From: an uncultured Methanofollis sp.
Lineage (GTDB): Archaea > Halobacteriota > Methanomicrobia > Methanomicrobiales > Methanofollaceae
Reading direction: 5' to 3'
NCBI RefSeq assembly: GCF_937919355.1
Contig: NZ_CALFSA010000060.1
Location: 1-24,495 of the forward strand
DNA length: 24,495 nucleotides
Shown: positions 13,423 through 20,545 of the stretch, in pieces
Layout: the number at the start of each line of letters is the position of its first letter
Position numbering within the stretch: the first letter of the stretch is position 1
The notes under the pieces: generated by a model
What the model was told of the DNA's origin: nothing
Databases searched by the model: none
The model's input: only the letters and a program-made list of their open reading frames with translations
Made by a program: the position numbers and the translations under genes

Positions 13423-14856
13423 TCAGATATCCGGCGGGGCGGGGACACAACTGACCTGGAGTCTACCCTTTGGCTGACCCTCCCCCTGGGAGATTGTGAT
13501 AGCGAGGGAGAGCGGTGCTGTTTCGGTCACTGACAGAACATCAGGAAGTATCACCTCTTCCCCAGGCTCGAAGGTGACGACTGTTTCATTGTTGCCAATT
13601 TTTGCCATGTACGAGACAGAACCATGGAGCCCCATACTGTTCTGGGTGATGGTGATGCAGACCGGTACATTGCCGGTGTTTCGCACCGTCGGTTTCTGTG
13701 CAGTCCCGAATTCTGCGTCCCCCTCAACCCACGTTTCGTCTTTCAGTTCAATGGTGCCGTAGTCGACCTCTGCGAAGTCAATCTCGAAGGATGCAGTCGG
13801 TAGATATGTGAAGACATTGAAAAGGTTCTGCTCGATTGTGTCCCCCTCTTCAGGCAGGATCTGTACAGAGACATTGTAATCGCCCGGTGCCTGGTCGAAG
13901 GAGAGATCGACGTTACCCGCATAGACCACCGCGTGTGAGTCTTCCAGAGCACTTACCGCCTCATTAAGGCTCTTTCCGGGAGCATATGTGATCAAACTGG
14001 TCATGGGGATCGCTTCAAGTACGTCCCCTCCAGAGTCCTGCCTGATCAGGTTGATCCGGGAGAAGGCCGATCCGTCAGGCGACGTCACGTCGGCCACGAC
14101 AGAATACGGGGTTGTGGTGTCTCCGGTAACAACGGCATGGATCTGTATGGTCTTTACAGCGCCGTACGCACAGGGCGGCAGGAACTGGCTTCCCGCCAGG
14201 ACCGCATCATCATCGAACCGGCCTTCGGCGAGATCGAGTTGCTCCCACATGCAGAGTATGGCTGCATGGCGTGTTGCCTCATCGATTGTTTTGTTCACCG
14301 AGGGTGAATCCGATGGCCCTGAATCACTCTCTTCTCTCTCCAGATCGGTCTCGGGACCGGCAGACTGAGAATGTTCAAGAGGATCTGTCGGGACGGGAGT
14401 CGTGACGGTATCATATGTCATATTGTCAGAGCCTGGATCAACGGTTGCATTTTCCTCATCTAATTGTGGTGTCTCGCCCGATTGAGGTTCATCCATGTCA
14501 TTCCCGGCATCCTGAAAGTCTGTACCCTGACTTTCCGTTCCGTCGCCTTCTTCAGACTCATGTAATCCAGGAAAACGTGCATCATCTGCCTCGTATCCAG
14601 GCAGGTCGTCCTGCACCGGCGTGTCCTCACCCAAATCGGCGGGATCGTCGCCGGAGTCGTTTTGTTCTGGAAGGGGCTCATCCAGTCTTTCACTGTCACT
14701 GCCATCCACTCCAGCACCGACTATCTCCTCCTGAGAGCCATCCCCCAGAGGGTCCTCTGGAGCGTCCACAGGCGAGCCCCCAAGCGCCTGCACGGCGGAG
14801 ACCGAAACAAGGAGGATCGCGAAGATGATCGCGATCATGTCCGTACTTTTCATCAT
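13423..14856 (-). CDS. Secreted surface protein with acidic low-complexity region, paralogue of the gene at 16233
   Basis: A protein of 477 residues of unknown function. A signal peptide (MMKSTDMIAIIFAILLVSVSAVQALG) is followed by about 150 residues very rich in Asp, Glu, Ser and Pro, then a folded part of about 290 residues. The folded part shares many positions with the 16233-17276 protein: LCxWE, AGSQFLPP, KTIQ, PGDY, NxFxYxP, DFxxVxYG, PTxRNxGN, QxxMGL and LGN. It has no C-terminal membrane anchor or sorting signal. It looks like a beta-sandwich surface or fibre component. I chose ATG 14856 (MMKST) because AGAGAGG precedes it and it begins the signal peptide; an upstream GTG/ATG extension is unlikely. 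(The signal peptide is described here by its ends only: MMKSTDMIA to VQALG.). Confidence 0.78.
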   Translation of the reverse strand: MMKSTDMIAIIFAILLVSVSAVQALGGSPVDAPEDPLGDGSQEEIVGAGVDGSDSERLDEPLPEQNDSGDDPADLGEDTPVQDDLPGYEADDARFPGLHESEEGDGTESQGTDFQDAGNDMDEPQSGETPQLDEENATVDPGSDNMTYDTVTTPVPTDPLEHSQSAGPETDLEREESDSGPSDSPSVNKTIDEATRHAAILCMWEQLDLAEGRFDDDAVLAGSQFLPPCAYGAVKTIQIHAVVTGDTTTPYSVVADVTSPDGSAFSRINLIRQDSGGDVLEAIPMTSLITYAPGKSLNEAVSALEDSHAVVYAGNVDLSFDQAPGDYNVSVQILPEEGDTIEQNLFNVFTYLPTASFEIDFAEVDYGTIELKDETWVEGDAEFGTAQKPTVRNTGNVPVCITITQNSMGLHGSVSYMAKIGNNETVVTFEPGEEVILPDVLSVTETAPLSLAITISQGEGQPKGRLQVSCVPAPPDI

Positions 14857-14922
14857 ATTGTGCCTCTCTTCATTTGATGATCTTATCCCTGCAGAACACA
14901 CATTCTCATGGGCAAAAATCGG

Positions 14923-16119
14923 TCACCGTTTCTCGTGATATCGTCTTCCCCCCACCACGAGACAGATGAATGCAAGCGCTGCAACGGCCGTGACCGTCGT
15001 GACCGGCATACTCTGACTCGACGGATCATCTGACTGAACAGTAAAGGCCATGTCTTTTGCATCTGACGTCTTGCCTTCATAGATGGCACAGATCTTCATT
15101 GCATACTCTCCCGACTCTTTCGGGGTGTAATAAGCAGTCAGAGGACTCTCACTGTAGACCCGGACCGTCATCTCATCGCCTGATATCACGTCGACAAGGT
15201 TGTCGCCCTGATAGACCTCCCCCGAGATCTTGGCTCTCGTTGCGATAGATCCTGAATTCTTGAAAAGCCCTGTGATCTTGATTGGTTTGCCAACGACAAG
15301 CGCTCCCTCATAGCCAAGATCGCTCAGTTCACCCTGTCTGGTCAGAGACCCTAACGGCAGGATCTCAAAGGTGCGCCCCTCCTCTGCCAGCACCTCTCCA
15401 CGGAGCGAGACCGTAACATTCACCTGGTACGTCCCTGCATCGTGGCCTTTGTTGGGCCAGTACGCCACGATCCTTTCGGTACTGGCTGGACGGACTGGCG
15501 TGTCGTTCTGCGAAACTGTGTCAATGGCTGATCCCTCGTGCGATATGACGGCGGTTATCTCAGGGGTTGCCACAACATTCCCGGTGTTCTTGAAACCGAT
15601 CTCAATACCCAGAGGTATGTCCACCTCAGTGTCCCTTACCACGATGCTCGTGACGTCACCGGAGACATTCTCGACATCGGTCACCATGATCGTCAGAGCA
15701 GATGTCGCCTTAAGGATCATCCCCACCGAACCTGCGACATCTTCACCCGGAACAGTCTCAACAACTATTTGTGTCGTATAACGACCGTTCGCGACGTCGT
15801 CAGGAACAGTTACGTGCATCAGGACGGGGATCTGACCTTTCTTCGGGACAGAGATCTTCAGGATCTCCTCCCCGCCATCGACTGTTGAGAATCGGATCCA
15901 GTCCTTTGCAGGACCCTCAGCATTCAGAACTATCTCTATGTCCGTATCTGACGGATTAAAGATGGTCAAAGGTCGTTCAAAGACCCCTTCTCTCAGTGCG
16001 TTGTCAATGATCTGGCTGGACGGCCCGACGGCTATGCCTGCAGCACTCGCTGGTTGAACGGTGATCACTGCCATAAGCAGGATGGCAGTGACGATTGTAA
16101 CCTTTGATCTCGGATTCAT
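14923..16119 (-). CDS. Membrane-anchored extracellular beta-domain protein (NEW3/DUF916-like)
   Basis: A 398-residue protein. It has a signal peptide (residues 1-26, ending PASAA), then an N-terminal Ig-like domain reminiscent of DUF916 or NEW3 proteins (FERPLTIFNPSDTDIEIVL, VPDDVANGRYTTQIVVE), a middle domain (IGFKNTGNVVATPEITAVI, GTYQVNVTVSL) and a third domain (VGKPIKITGLFKNSGSIATR, SGEYAMKICAIYEG). One C-terminal membrane helix (about 371-390) ends in GGRRYHEKR. In bacteria, DUF916-type anchored proteins partner secreted WxL proteins. Here the neighbours on both sides are secreted paralogues without anchors, so this protein may hold them at the cell envelope. That role is inference. GGAGAG lies just before ATG 16119. 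Confidence 0.78.
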   Translation of the reverse strand: MNPRSKVTIVTAILLMAVITVQPASAAGIAVGPSSQIIDNALREGVFERPLTIFNPSDTDIEIVLNAEGPAKDWIRFSTVDGGEEILKISVPKKGQIPVLMHVTVPDDVANGRYTTQIVVETVPGEDVAGSVGMILKATSALTIMVTDVENVSGDVTSIVVRDTEVDIPLGIEIGFKNTGNVVATPEITAVISHEGSAIDTVSQNDTPVRPASTERIVAYWPNKGHDAGTYQVNVTVSLRGEVLAEEGRTFEILPLGSLTRQGELSDLGYEGALVVGKPIKITGLFKNSGSIATRAKISGEVYQGDNLVDVISGDEMTVRVYSESPLTAYYTPKESGEYAMKICAIYEGKTSDAKDMAFTVQSDDPSSQSMPVTTVTAVAALAFICLVVGGRRYHEKR

Positions 16120-16169
16120 TGTCTCTCCTTTTTCTGCGTCATTTCTTGCTGCGATCAGCAGTCATAAAA

Positions 16170-16202
16170 CCGGTTTTGTGCCATATATTGGCACAAAACT
16201 GG
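16170..16202 (-). terminator. 14-bp hairpin between two surface-protein genes
   Basis: Two arms of 14 bases (16170-16183 and 16189-16202) surround the loop TATAT and pair throughout, with one G-T type mismatch. On the minus strand the stem is followed by TTTTATG, so it resembles an intrinsic terminator or attenuator 30 bases downstream of the stop at 16233 and about 50 bases upstream of ATG 16119. It would limit read-through and make the upstream gene more abundant, or protect its mRNA 3' end. Confidence 0.6.
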
Positions 16203-16232
16203 TGGGATGGTCACAATCTATGCCACTTAAAT

Positions 16233-17276
16233 TCACGCGGTGTTTTCTGGGGATACGATGGCCCCGATAGTCATTGCGCCGGTCTTCCCACCCGTGGTCC
16301 CCTTGAAGATCTTGATGGAGAAGTCAAGCTCCTCAGTGTTGCAGAGCGGGAGGGCGTTTGGCAGAGTGATCTCTTCATTGGGCTTGTAGACGACGCTGTT
16401 GGCGTCATCGTTGCCCAGACGGGCGTCCCACTCCACGTTCCAGCCATTCAGGCTGCTTCCGAGGCCCATGTCGTCCTGCATGACGGTGACCTGCAAGGCG
16501 GTGTTGCCGATGTTCCTGATGGTCGGCCTGCCGTCACCTGCGTTGAAGACGGTGTTTCCTGCAATCCACTTGTGCGTGTTGATGTTCACGTTGCCATAGC
16601 TGACAGCGTCGAAGTCCAGTTCATAGGCCGCGACGGGCACGTACAGGAAGGTGTTCACCAGAGACAGAGCCCAGTTGTTGTTGAAGTCGATGGCGTTTGC
16701 CTCAACCGTGTAATCCCCGGCGGGCTGGCAGTAATCAAGATCGGCCGTGCCGACCCACACAGCGGCGGTGCCCTTTTCGAGGTACTCGGTGAGGATGGTG
16801 TTTGCGTCATACCCCTCGGCCACGGTCACAAGGCCAGCGTTTATGGCGTCCTGGAAGAGGGCCACGGCCTCAGCCTTGTCGGTAACTTTCTCGCCCATGA
16901 CCTGGTACTTGAATGAGCCATCGCCCCAGGCGTTTATCGGGTGGTTGACGTCCCAGGAGACGACGTTCACGTTGCCGTTGTCCTCATCATCCCAGACGAC
17001 AGCGAAATATTGAATAGTCTTCGTGCCCTGGTATTCTACCGGGGGCAGGAACTGGCTTCCGGCAATTTTGTGAGCCGTGTCACCGTCTTCCAAGGATGTG
17101 GTAGTGTCAGCTTCCCACTTGCAGAGCACAACGGGAATGCTTCCTGTCCCTGATGCGATTGTAGCCGACGTTTCAACATTCTGCGGCGATGTTGCCGCTG
17201 ACACTGGCAGAACCATCATAAGTGCCAGTATCATCATAACCGCGGTAATGATACCTATCGGTAGACGAAGTTTCAT
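16233..17276 (-). CDS. Secreted surface protein, paralogue of the gene at 13423
   Basis: A 347-residue secreted protein of unknown function. A signal peptide (MKLRLPIGIITA to VLPVSAAT) is followed directly by a compact part without the acidic region of its paralogue. Shared motifs are LCKWE, AGSQFLPPVEYQGTKTIQ, VGTADLDYCQPAGDYTV, NTFLYVPVAAYELDFDAVSYG, PTIRNIGNTALQVTVMQDDMGLG and LGNDD; these suggest one or two beta-sandwich domains. (Quoted as short pieces.) The C-terminus has no anchor. I chose ATG 17276 because GGGGGGA lies upstream and the signal peptide begins here; the longer open frame to 17360 adds a non-signal-like leader. It is probably first in the minus-strand surface cluster, ahead of the anchored protein at 14923. 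Confidence 0.8.
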   Translation of the reverse strand: MKLRLPIGIITAVMMILALMMVLPVSAATSPQNVETSATIASGTGSIPVVLCKWEADTTTSLEDGDTAHKIAGSQFLPPVEYQGTKTIQYFAVVWDDEDNGNVNVVSWDVNHPINAWGDGSFKYQVMGEKVTDKAEAVALFQDAINAGLVTVAEGYDANTILTEYLEKGTAAVWVGTADLDYCQPAGDYTVEANAIDFNNNWALSLVNTFLYVPVAAYELDFDAVSYGNVNINTHKWIAGNTVFNAGDGRPTIRNIGNTALQVTVMQDDMGLGSSLNGWNVEWDARLGNDDANSVVYKPNEEITLPNALPLCNTEELDFSIKIFKGTTGGKTGAMTIGAIVSPENTA

Positions 17277-17471
17277 TTTTAAAATCCCCCCAGGGATATG
17301 TTTCCCAGGCTGTGGTGTACGAGACGGGCCACCTGGCACGGTAGATGGACTTTTCCCCACGTGAAGGGGTGGAGTCTTGCTTCATCGGTTGACAGGGCGC
17401 CCATCGATGTCCTGCACTCTCTCCACGCCCTGATGACCTTGGCAACTACCGCAACTTCTGGATACACTCTT

Positions 17472-17486
17472 AAGTATATATACATT
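17472..17486 (-). promoter_or_regulatory. Putative TATA promoter of the surface-protein cluster
   Basis: The minus strand reads AAATGTATATATACTTAAG. It is the best TATA-like match in the region. A start about 25 bases downstream would give a leader of about 175 bases before ATG 17276, unusually long for an archaeal mRNA. Confidence 0.45.
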
Positions 17487-17791
17487 TCTCTGGCGCGAGC
17501 AGCGTGCGATGGCCTGAGGACATTTTTTGTGGATAATAGGAGATTAAGATGTTCTGAAACAGGTGTAAAGACTGCATGGAGAAAAATTTTGCTGATCTCA
17601 CTGATTTTTAATGTATATTATGTGGTTGTGTATCAGAAAAAGGCCCATATAAGAAGAGACGATCACATGCCATGATCGTCGAGTATGACCCTGATCCGCA
17701 CTTCTTCGATGATCTGTCAGAAGCGTTTTTTCAGGAAATTTTCCAGACCCGATGTTCATGCTCACGTACCCCGCAGGCCCGTACCCACAGT

Positions 17792-17817
17792 CCCGCCCTT
17801 GCGGGGGACAAAAAAAA
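17792..17817 (-). terminator. Terminator of the mtr operon
   Basis: Twelve bases after the mtrH stop on the minus strand is a run of eight T (17810-17817), followed by a CCCGC-AAGG-GCGGG hairpin (17792-17805). The U-tract fits archaeal termination at the end of the operon. Confidence 0.5.
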
Positions 17818-17828
17818 GGGGATTGGAT

Positions 17829-18851
17829 TTAGACGAGCATCTTGATCGGGTGCTTCTCGGCCTTGACCTCGCCGCCGAGCTCCTTGAGGGCCTCGGCAAG
17901 GACGATGTCGCTGAATGCGGCCGCGGTGGCGGTGCCTTCCATGTTCTCGATAGGCCCGAACATGATCAGGTCCGCACCGAGGGTCATGGCCATGATGTTG
18001 CAGCCGATATCAGGGGATGCCCATGCCGTCTGCCTGATGCCCTCCATGCCACCAAAGTGGTGGTGGGACATCTGCTCGAGGAGGAGGTCCTTGCCCTCGT
18101 ACTGGGAGGCGAGGACGCTCTTGCGCCAGCGCTTGAGCCAGGTCCAGGAGACGGTCATGTTGTGGTAGGCACCGCCGGTCGGCATGCCGTGGATCGCCTT
18201 GCAGGCGAGGATCTCACGGAACGAACCGCCGGAACCGAGGCCGAGCGGCGTGGCCGCAGTGTCCAGGATCGGGCGGGTGATGCCGCACTCTTCGGCAATG
18301 GCGAGCATGGACTTCTCCTGGCCCGCAACGCCGCCCTCGGCGAGCACTTTCTCACGGCCGGCGACCGACGGGTCCCCGGGGTTGAAGGCGAGGACAATCG
18401 CCGCGTTGACGTCCGACTTCTTCAGGGCCTCGATGCTCTCCGGCGTGATGGATCCGTTGATCGAGTTGTAGATCGCACGGTCCGCGATGCCGACCTCGGT
18501 GACGTACTCGCAGGCGTGCGCGAGTGCGTCAGGCGCCGAGGAGTCCATCAGGAACGGGGTCTTGTCATCGATCGAGCAGAACCAGTCGAAGTAGCTCTCG
18601 AATGCCTCGCCGTGCTCGGCGATGATCTGGATGAAGAACGGGTTCCCGGTCTGGTCATACAGTTCCTGGGTCCGGTTCCAGAGCGCCTCGGCCTTTGCCT
18701 TGTCGATCTTTCCCGTGTGGTCGTCGAGCACTACCTCATGCTTGTTGTAGAAGATGGATGCGCCAAGCACTCTCGGGTACTCACCCGGCTGGCCACCGAT
18801 CTTGATGCCGTTAAAGTCCCAAACGGCCTGTTCCTTCTCAAACTTGAACAT
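17829..18851 (-). CDS. mtrH: Tetrahydromethanopterin S-methyltransferase subunit H
   Basis: MtrH transfers the methyl group from methyl-tetrahydromethanopterin to the Co(I) cobamide bound by MtrA. It is the soluble, peripheral subunit of the Mtr complex. The 340-residue protein begins FEKEQAVWDFNGIKIGGQPGEYPRVLGASIFY and carries the barrel features NPFFIQIIAEHGEAFESYFDWFC, PFLMDSSAPDALAHACEYVTEVG, YNSINGSI, LDTAATPLG and GGAYHNMTVSWTWLKRW (shown as fragments). It is somewhat longer than the roughly 310-residue proteins of Methanobacteriales. ATG 18851 has a strong GGAGGCGA upstream, and the stop of the preceding fused gene lies 13 bases away. It is the last gene of the operon. Confidence 0.95.
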   Translation of the reverse strand: MFKFEKEQAVWDFNGIKIGGQPGEYPRVLGASIFYNKHEVVLDDHTGKIDKAKAEALWNRTQELYDQTGNPFFIQIIAEHGEAFESYFDWFCSIDDKTPFLMDSSAPDALAHACEYVTEVGIADRAIYNSINGSITPESIEALKKSDVNAAIVLAFNPGDPSVAGREKVLAEGGVAGQEKSMLAIAEECGITRPILDTAATPLGLGSGGSFREILACKAIHGMPTGGAYHNMTVSWTWLKRWRKSVLASQYEGKDLLLEQMSHHHFGGMEGIRQTAWASPDIGCNIMAMTLGADLIMFGPIENMEGTATAAAFSDIVLAEALKELGGEVKAEKHPIKMLV

Positions 18852-18864
18852 TGATCTCGCCTCC

Positions 18865-19608
18865 TTACATCATCAGTTTCATTATCTTCGGGAGCAGGAA
18901 CACGATCATCTCAAAGACGACCAGTCCAGCCACCAGTCCATAGAGAATGCCGATGTCACGGCCGATCTTCCGACCGACACGCTGAGCGACCTCGGCGTCT
19001 ACGAACTCAATCTTCGTTTCGATATCGTCGAGTCTCTTCTCGATCTCAAGGAACTGCGGGTTTGCACCGGCGACCGCAGCACCTGCGGCGCCACCCTCGG
19101 CTTCCTTGACTTCGACGACGATCGGCGCCTCGCCGAACGCTCCAGGGTCCTTGCCCTTGAGTTCGGCGATCTTTGCCTTGATTGCGCCGATGTCTTCGGA
19201 CTCCATGATGTCGACGACCTCGGTCTGTTCCTGGAAACGCTTGATCGCCGCGTCATCGAGGTTCTCGATGAAGGGGATCGCGCCCTGGGACCCGACAACC
19301 TTTCCGCCCTGGACGCCGCCCTCGTGGAGGGCTCTCAGGGTCTGGCCTGAAAGGTGTCCCTTGACCTCGGTACCACAGAGGAGGACGAACCTGATGTTCG
19401 GGTTTGCGATGACGTTTGCGATGACCTTCTCAAGGCCGAGGTTCTCGGTCTTGCAGGACCCGCAGAGTGCCGCGCCTGCGTCACAGATGGCCTGCTCGTC
19501 GAGGTGGGAGCCCATGGTGACGACTGCGACACACGAGTTTGCGTCGCCCGAGTGGAAGTCACCCTTCACGAGGGGCCATCCACTTGCCGGTGATGTCTTG
19601 TCTGCCAT
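18865..19608 (-). CDS. mtrG: Fusion of an MtrA corrinoid domain with MtrG
   Basis: A 247-residue protein at the mtrG position. Residues 1 to about 169 are identical to the soluble cobamide-binding part of the MtrA encoded at 19817-20545, including CGTEVKGH, whose histidine (H85) matches the lower axial cobalt ligand of MtrA. A short Ala/Gly linker (about 170-181) leads to a full MtrG-like part: FLEIEKRLDDIETKIEFVDAEV, then the hallmark RVGRKIGRDIGILYG, a single membrane helix and PKIMKLMM (fragments). MtrG is normally a 70-90 residue subunit of the membrane complex. The start is ATG 19608 with GAGGTGA five bases upstream, overlapping the mtrF stop. The DNA of the shared part differs from mtrA at only two positions. 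The fused protein could carry a second cobamide per protomer; this is inference. Confidence 0.9.
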   Translation of the reverse strand: MADKTSPASGWPLVKGDFHSGDANSCVAVVTMGSHLDEQAICDAGAALCGSCKTENLGLEKVIANVIANPNIRFVLLCGTEVKGHLSGQTLRALHEGGVQGGKVVGSQGAIPFIENLDDAAIKRFQEQTEVVDIMESEDIGAIKAKIAELKGKDPGAFGEAPIVVEVKEAEGGAAGAAVAGANPQFLEIEKRLDDIETKIEFVDAEVAQRVGRKIGRDIGILYGLVAGLVVFEMIVFLLPKIMKLMM

Positions 19609-19627
19609 TTTCTTCACCTCAGATCAG
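19101..19627 (-). repeat. Near-identical 527-bp duplication, copy in the mtrG-fusion
   Basis: This block matches 20038-20564 at a constant offset of 937 bases. By eye only two bases differ (19120 versus 20057, and 19165 versus 20102), both synonymous. The block covers the MtrA soluble domain, the start codon, the Shine-Dalgarno and the last bases of the upstream gene (both upstream genes end in Leu-Ile-stop). Such identity implies a recent duplication or ongoing gene conversion. Confidence 0.92.
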
Positions 19628-19816
19628 GAATACCGGCACCAGGATCATGGCAAGTGAGATGAGCATCCCGAGGGCAAAGCCCGGGATCCCTGAGTCCATG
19701 ATGCCGGAGTCGAGTTTGTTCGTCCTGGCGGTAATCTGTGCCTTGAACTTGATGTCAGTCATGATGGCGTCGATGGCGGCCATCCTGATTGCGCCAGTTT
19801 TCTTTTCTTCTGCCAT
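19619..19816 (-). CDS. mtrF: Tetrahydromethanopterin S-methyltransferase subunit F
   Basis: A 65-residue subunit of the Mtr membrane complex. The N-terminal amphipathic part (AAIDAIMTDIKFKAQITARTNKLDSGI, in fragments AIDAIMTDIKFKAQ and ARTNKLDSGI) and single membrane helix (IPGFALGMLISLAMILVPVF) match MtrF. MtrF resembles the membrane end of MtrA, and this is visible here: the MtrA C-terminus reads IEKMVTDIGYRDRFAAG followed by a similar helix. The start ATG 19816 directly follows the mtrA stop at 19817, so translation is coupled. Its stop lies within the Shine-Dalgarno region of the next gene. It is at the usual place between mtrA and mtrG. Confidence 0.9.
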   Translation of the reverse strand: MAEEKKTGAIRMAAIDAIMTDIKFKAQITARTNKLDSGIMDSGIPGFALGMLISLAMILVPVFLI

Positions 19817-20545
19817 TTAGATCGCCCCCATCCAGAGGAACCCGAGCAGGGCGAAAGAGACGATCAGGCCGATCATCAGGCCTTCGATCTTGCCCGAGTA
19901 GACGCCGGCTGCGAACCTGTCGCGGTAGCCGATGTCGGTCACCATCTTCTCGATGGTCTTGAAGCGGGCGTGGATAAGCGCAAGGTCGCCGTTCATCTCG
20001 ACGATCTCGCCGCTGACTTCCTCCGCGGCGCCGCCTTCTTCCTTGACTTCGACGACAATCGGCGCCTCGCCGAACGCTCCAGGGTCCTTGCCCTTGAGTT
20101 CAGCGATCTTTGCCTTGATTGCGCCGATGTCTTCGGACTCCATGATGTCGACGACCTCGGTCTGTTCCTGGAAACGCTTGATCGCCGCGTCATCGAGGTT
20201 CTCGATGAAGGGGATCGCGCCCTGGGACCCGACAACCTTTCCGCCCTGGACGCCGCCCTCGTGGAGGGCTCTCAGGGTCTGGCCTGAAAGGTGTCCCTTG
20301 ACCTCGGTACCACAGAGGAGGACGAACCTGATGTTCGGGTTTGCGATGACGTTTGCGATGACCTTCTCAAGGCCGAGGTTCTCGGTCTTGCAGGACCCGC
20401 AGAGTGCCGCGCCTGCGTCACAGATGGCCTGCTCGTCGAGGTGGGAGCCCATGGTGACGACTGCGACACACGAGTTTGCGTCGCCCGAGTGGAAGTCACC
20501 CTTCACGAGGGGCCATCCACTTGCCGGTGATGTCTTGTCTGCCAT
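19817..20545 (-). CDS. mtrA: Tetrahydromethanopterin S-methyltransferase subunit A (corrinoid protein)
   Basis: MtrA holds the cobamide that accepts the methyl group from MtrH and passes it to coenzyme M. The 242-residue protein has the soluble corrinoid domain at about 1-170 (PASGWPLVKGDFHSG, AICDAGAALCGSCKTENLG, NIRFVLLCGTEVKGHLSGQ, with H85 the expected axial ligand). A Glu-rich linker follows, then an MtrF-like tail (IEKMVTDIGYRDRFAAG) and a single C-terminal membrane helix (LMIGLIVSFALLGFLWM). The start is ATG 20545 with GAGGTGA five bases upstream, rather than the in-frame GTG inside that Shine-Dalgarno. The soluble part is duplicated in the downstream mtrG fusion. It follows mtrB by about ten bases. 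Confidence 0.96.
   Translation of the reverse strand: MADKTSPASGWPLVKGDFHSGDANSCVAVVTMGSHLDEQAICDAGAALCGSCKTENLGLEKVIANVIANPNIRFVLLCGTEVKGHLSGQTLRALHEGGVQGGKVVGSQGAIPFIENLDDAAIKRFQEQTEVVDIMESEDIGAIKAKIAELKGKDPGAFGEAPIVVEVKEEGGAAEEVSGEIVEMNGDLALIHARFKTIEKMVTDIGYRDRFAAGVYSGKIEGLMIGLIVSFALLGFLWMGAI

Larger units (their letters stand above)
17277..17828. other. Gene-free region: long leader, promoter and mtr terminator
   Basis: This 552-base stretch holds no gene that I can support. On the left is a leader of about 175 bases for the surface-protein gene, with GC-rich hairpin potential (for example GACT...CCCC-N7-GGGG...AGTC at 17348-17376, and CCAGG...CCTGG near 17308-17338). A minus-strand TATA-like box is at about 17474-17483. 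The middle, about 17490-17700, is A+T-rich with no motif I recognise. The right end contains the transcript end of the mtr operon. Confidence 0.6.

Noticed and set aside
17298..17675. 125-codon plus-strand ORF in the leader/promoter gap
   Set aside because: It runs antisense to the surface-gene leader, has no recognisable protein features and spans the A+T-rich promoter region.
17685..18854. Long plus-strand ORF opposite mtrH
   Set aside because: Antisense shadow of the clearly recognised mtrH; no protein features.
18865..20545. Two tandem mtrA genes from simple duplication
   Set aside because: The downstream copy lacks the MtrA membrane tail and instead ends in MtrG; no separate mtrG exists between mtrF and mtrH, so fusion explains it better.
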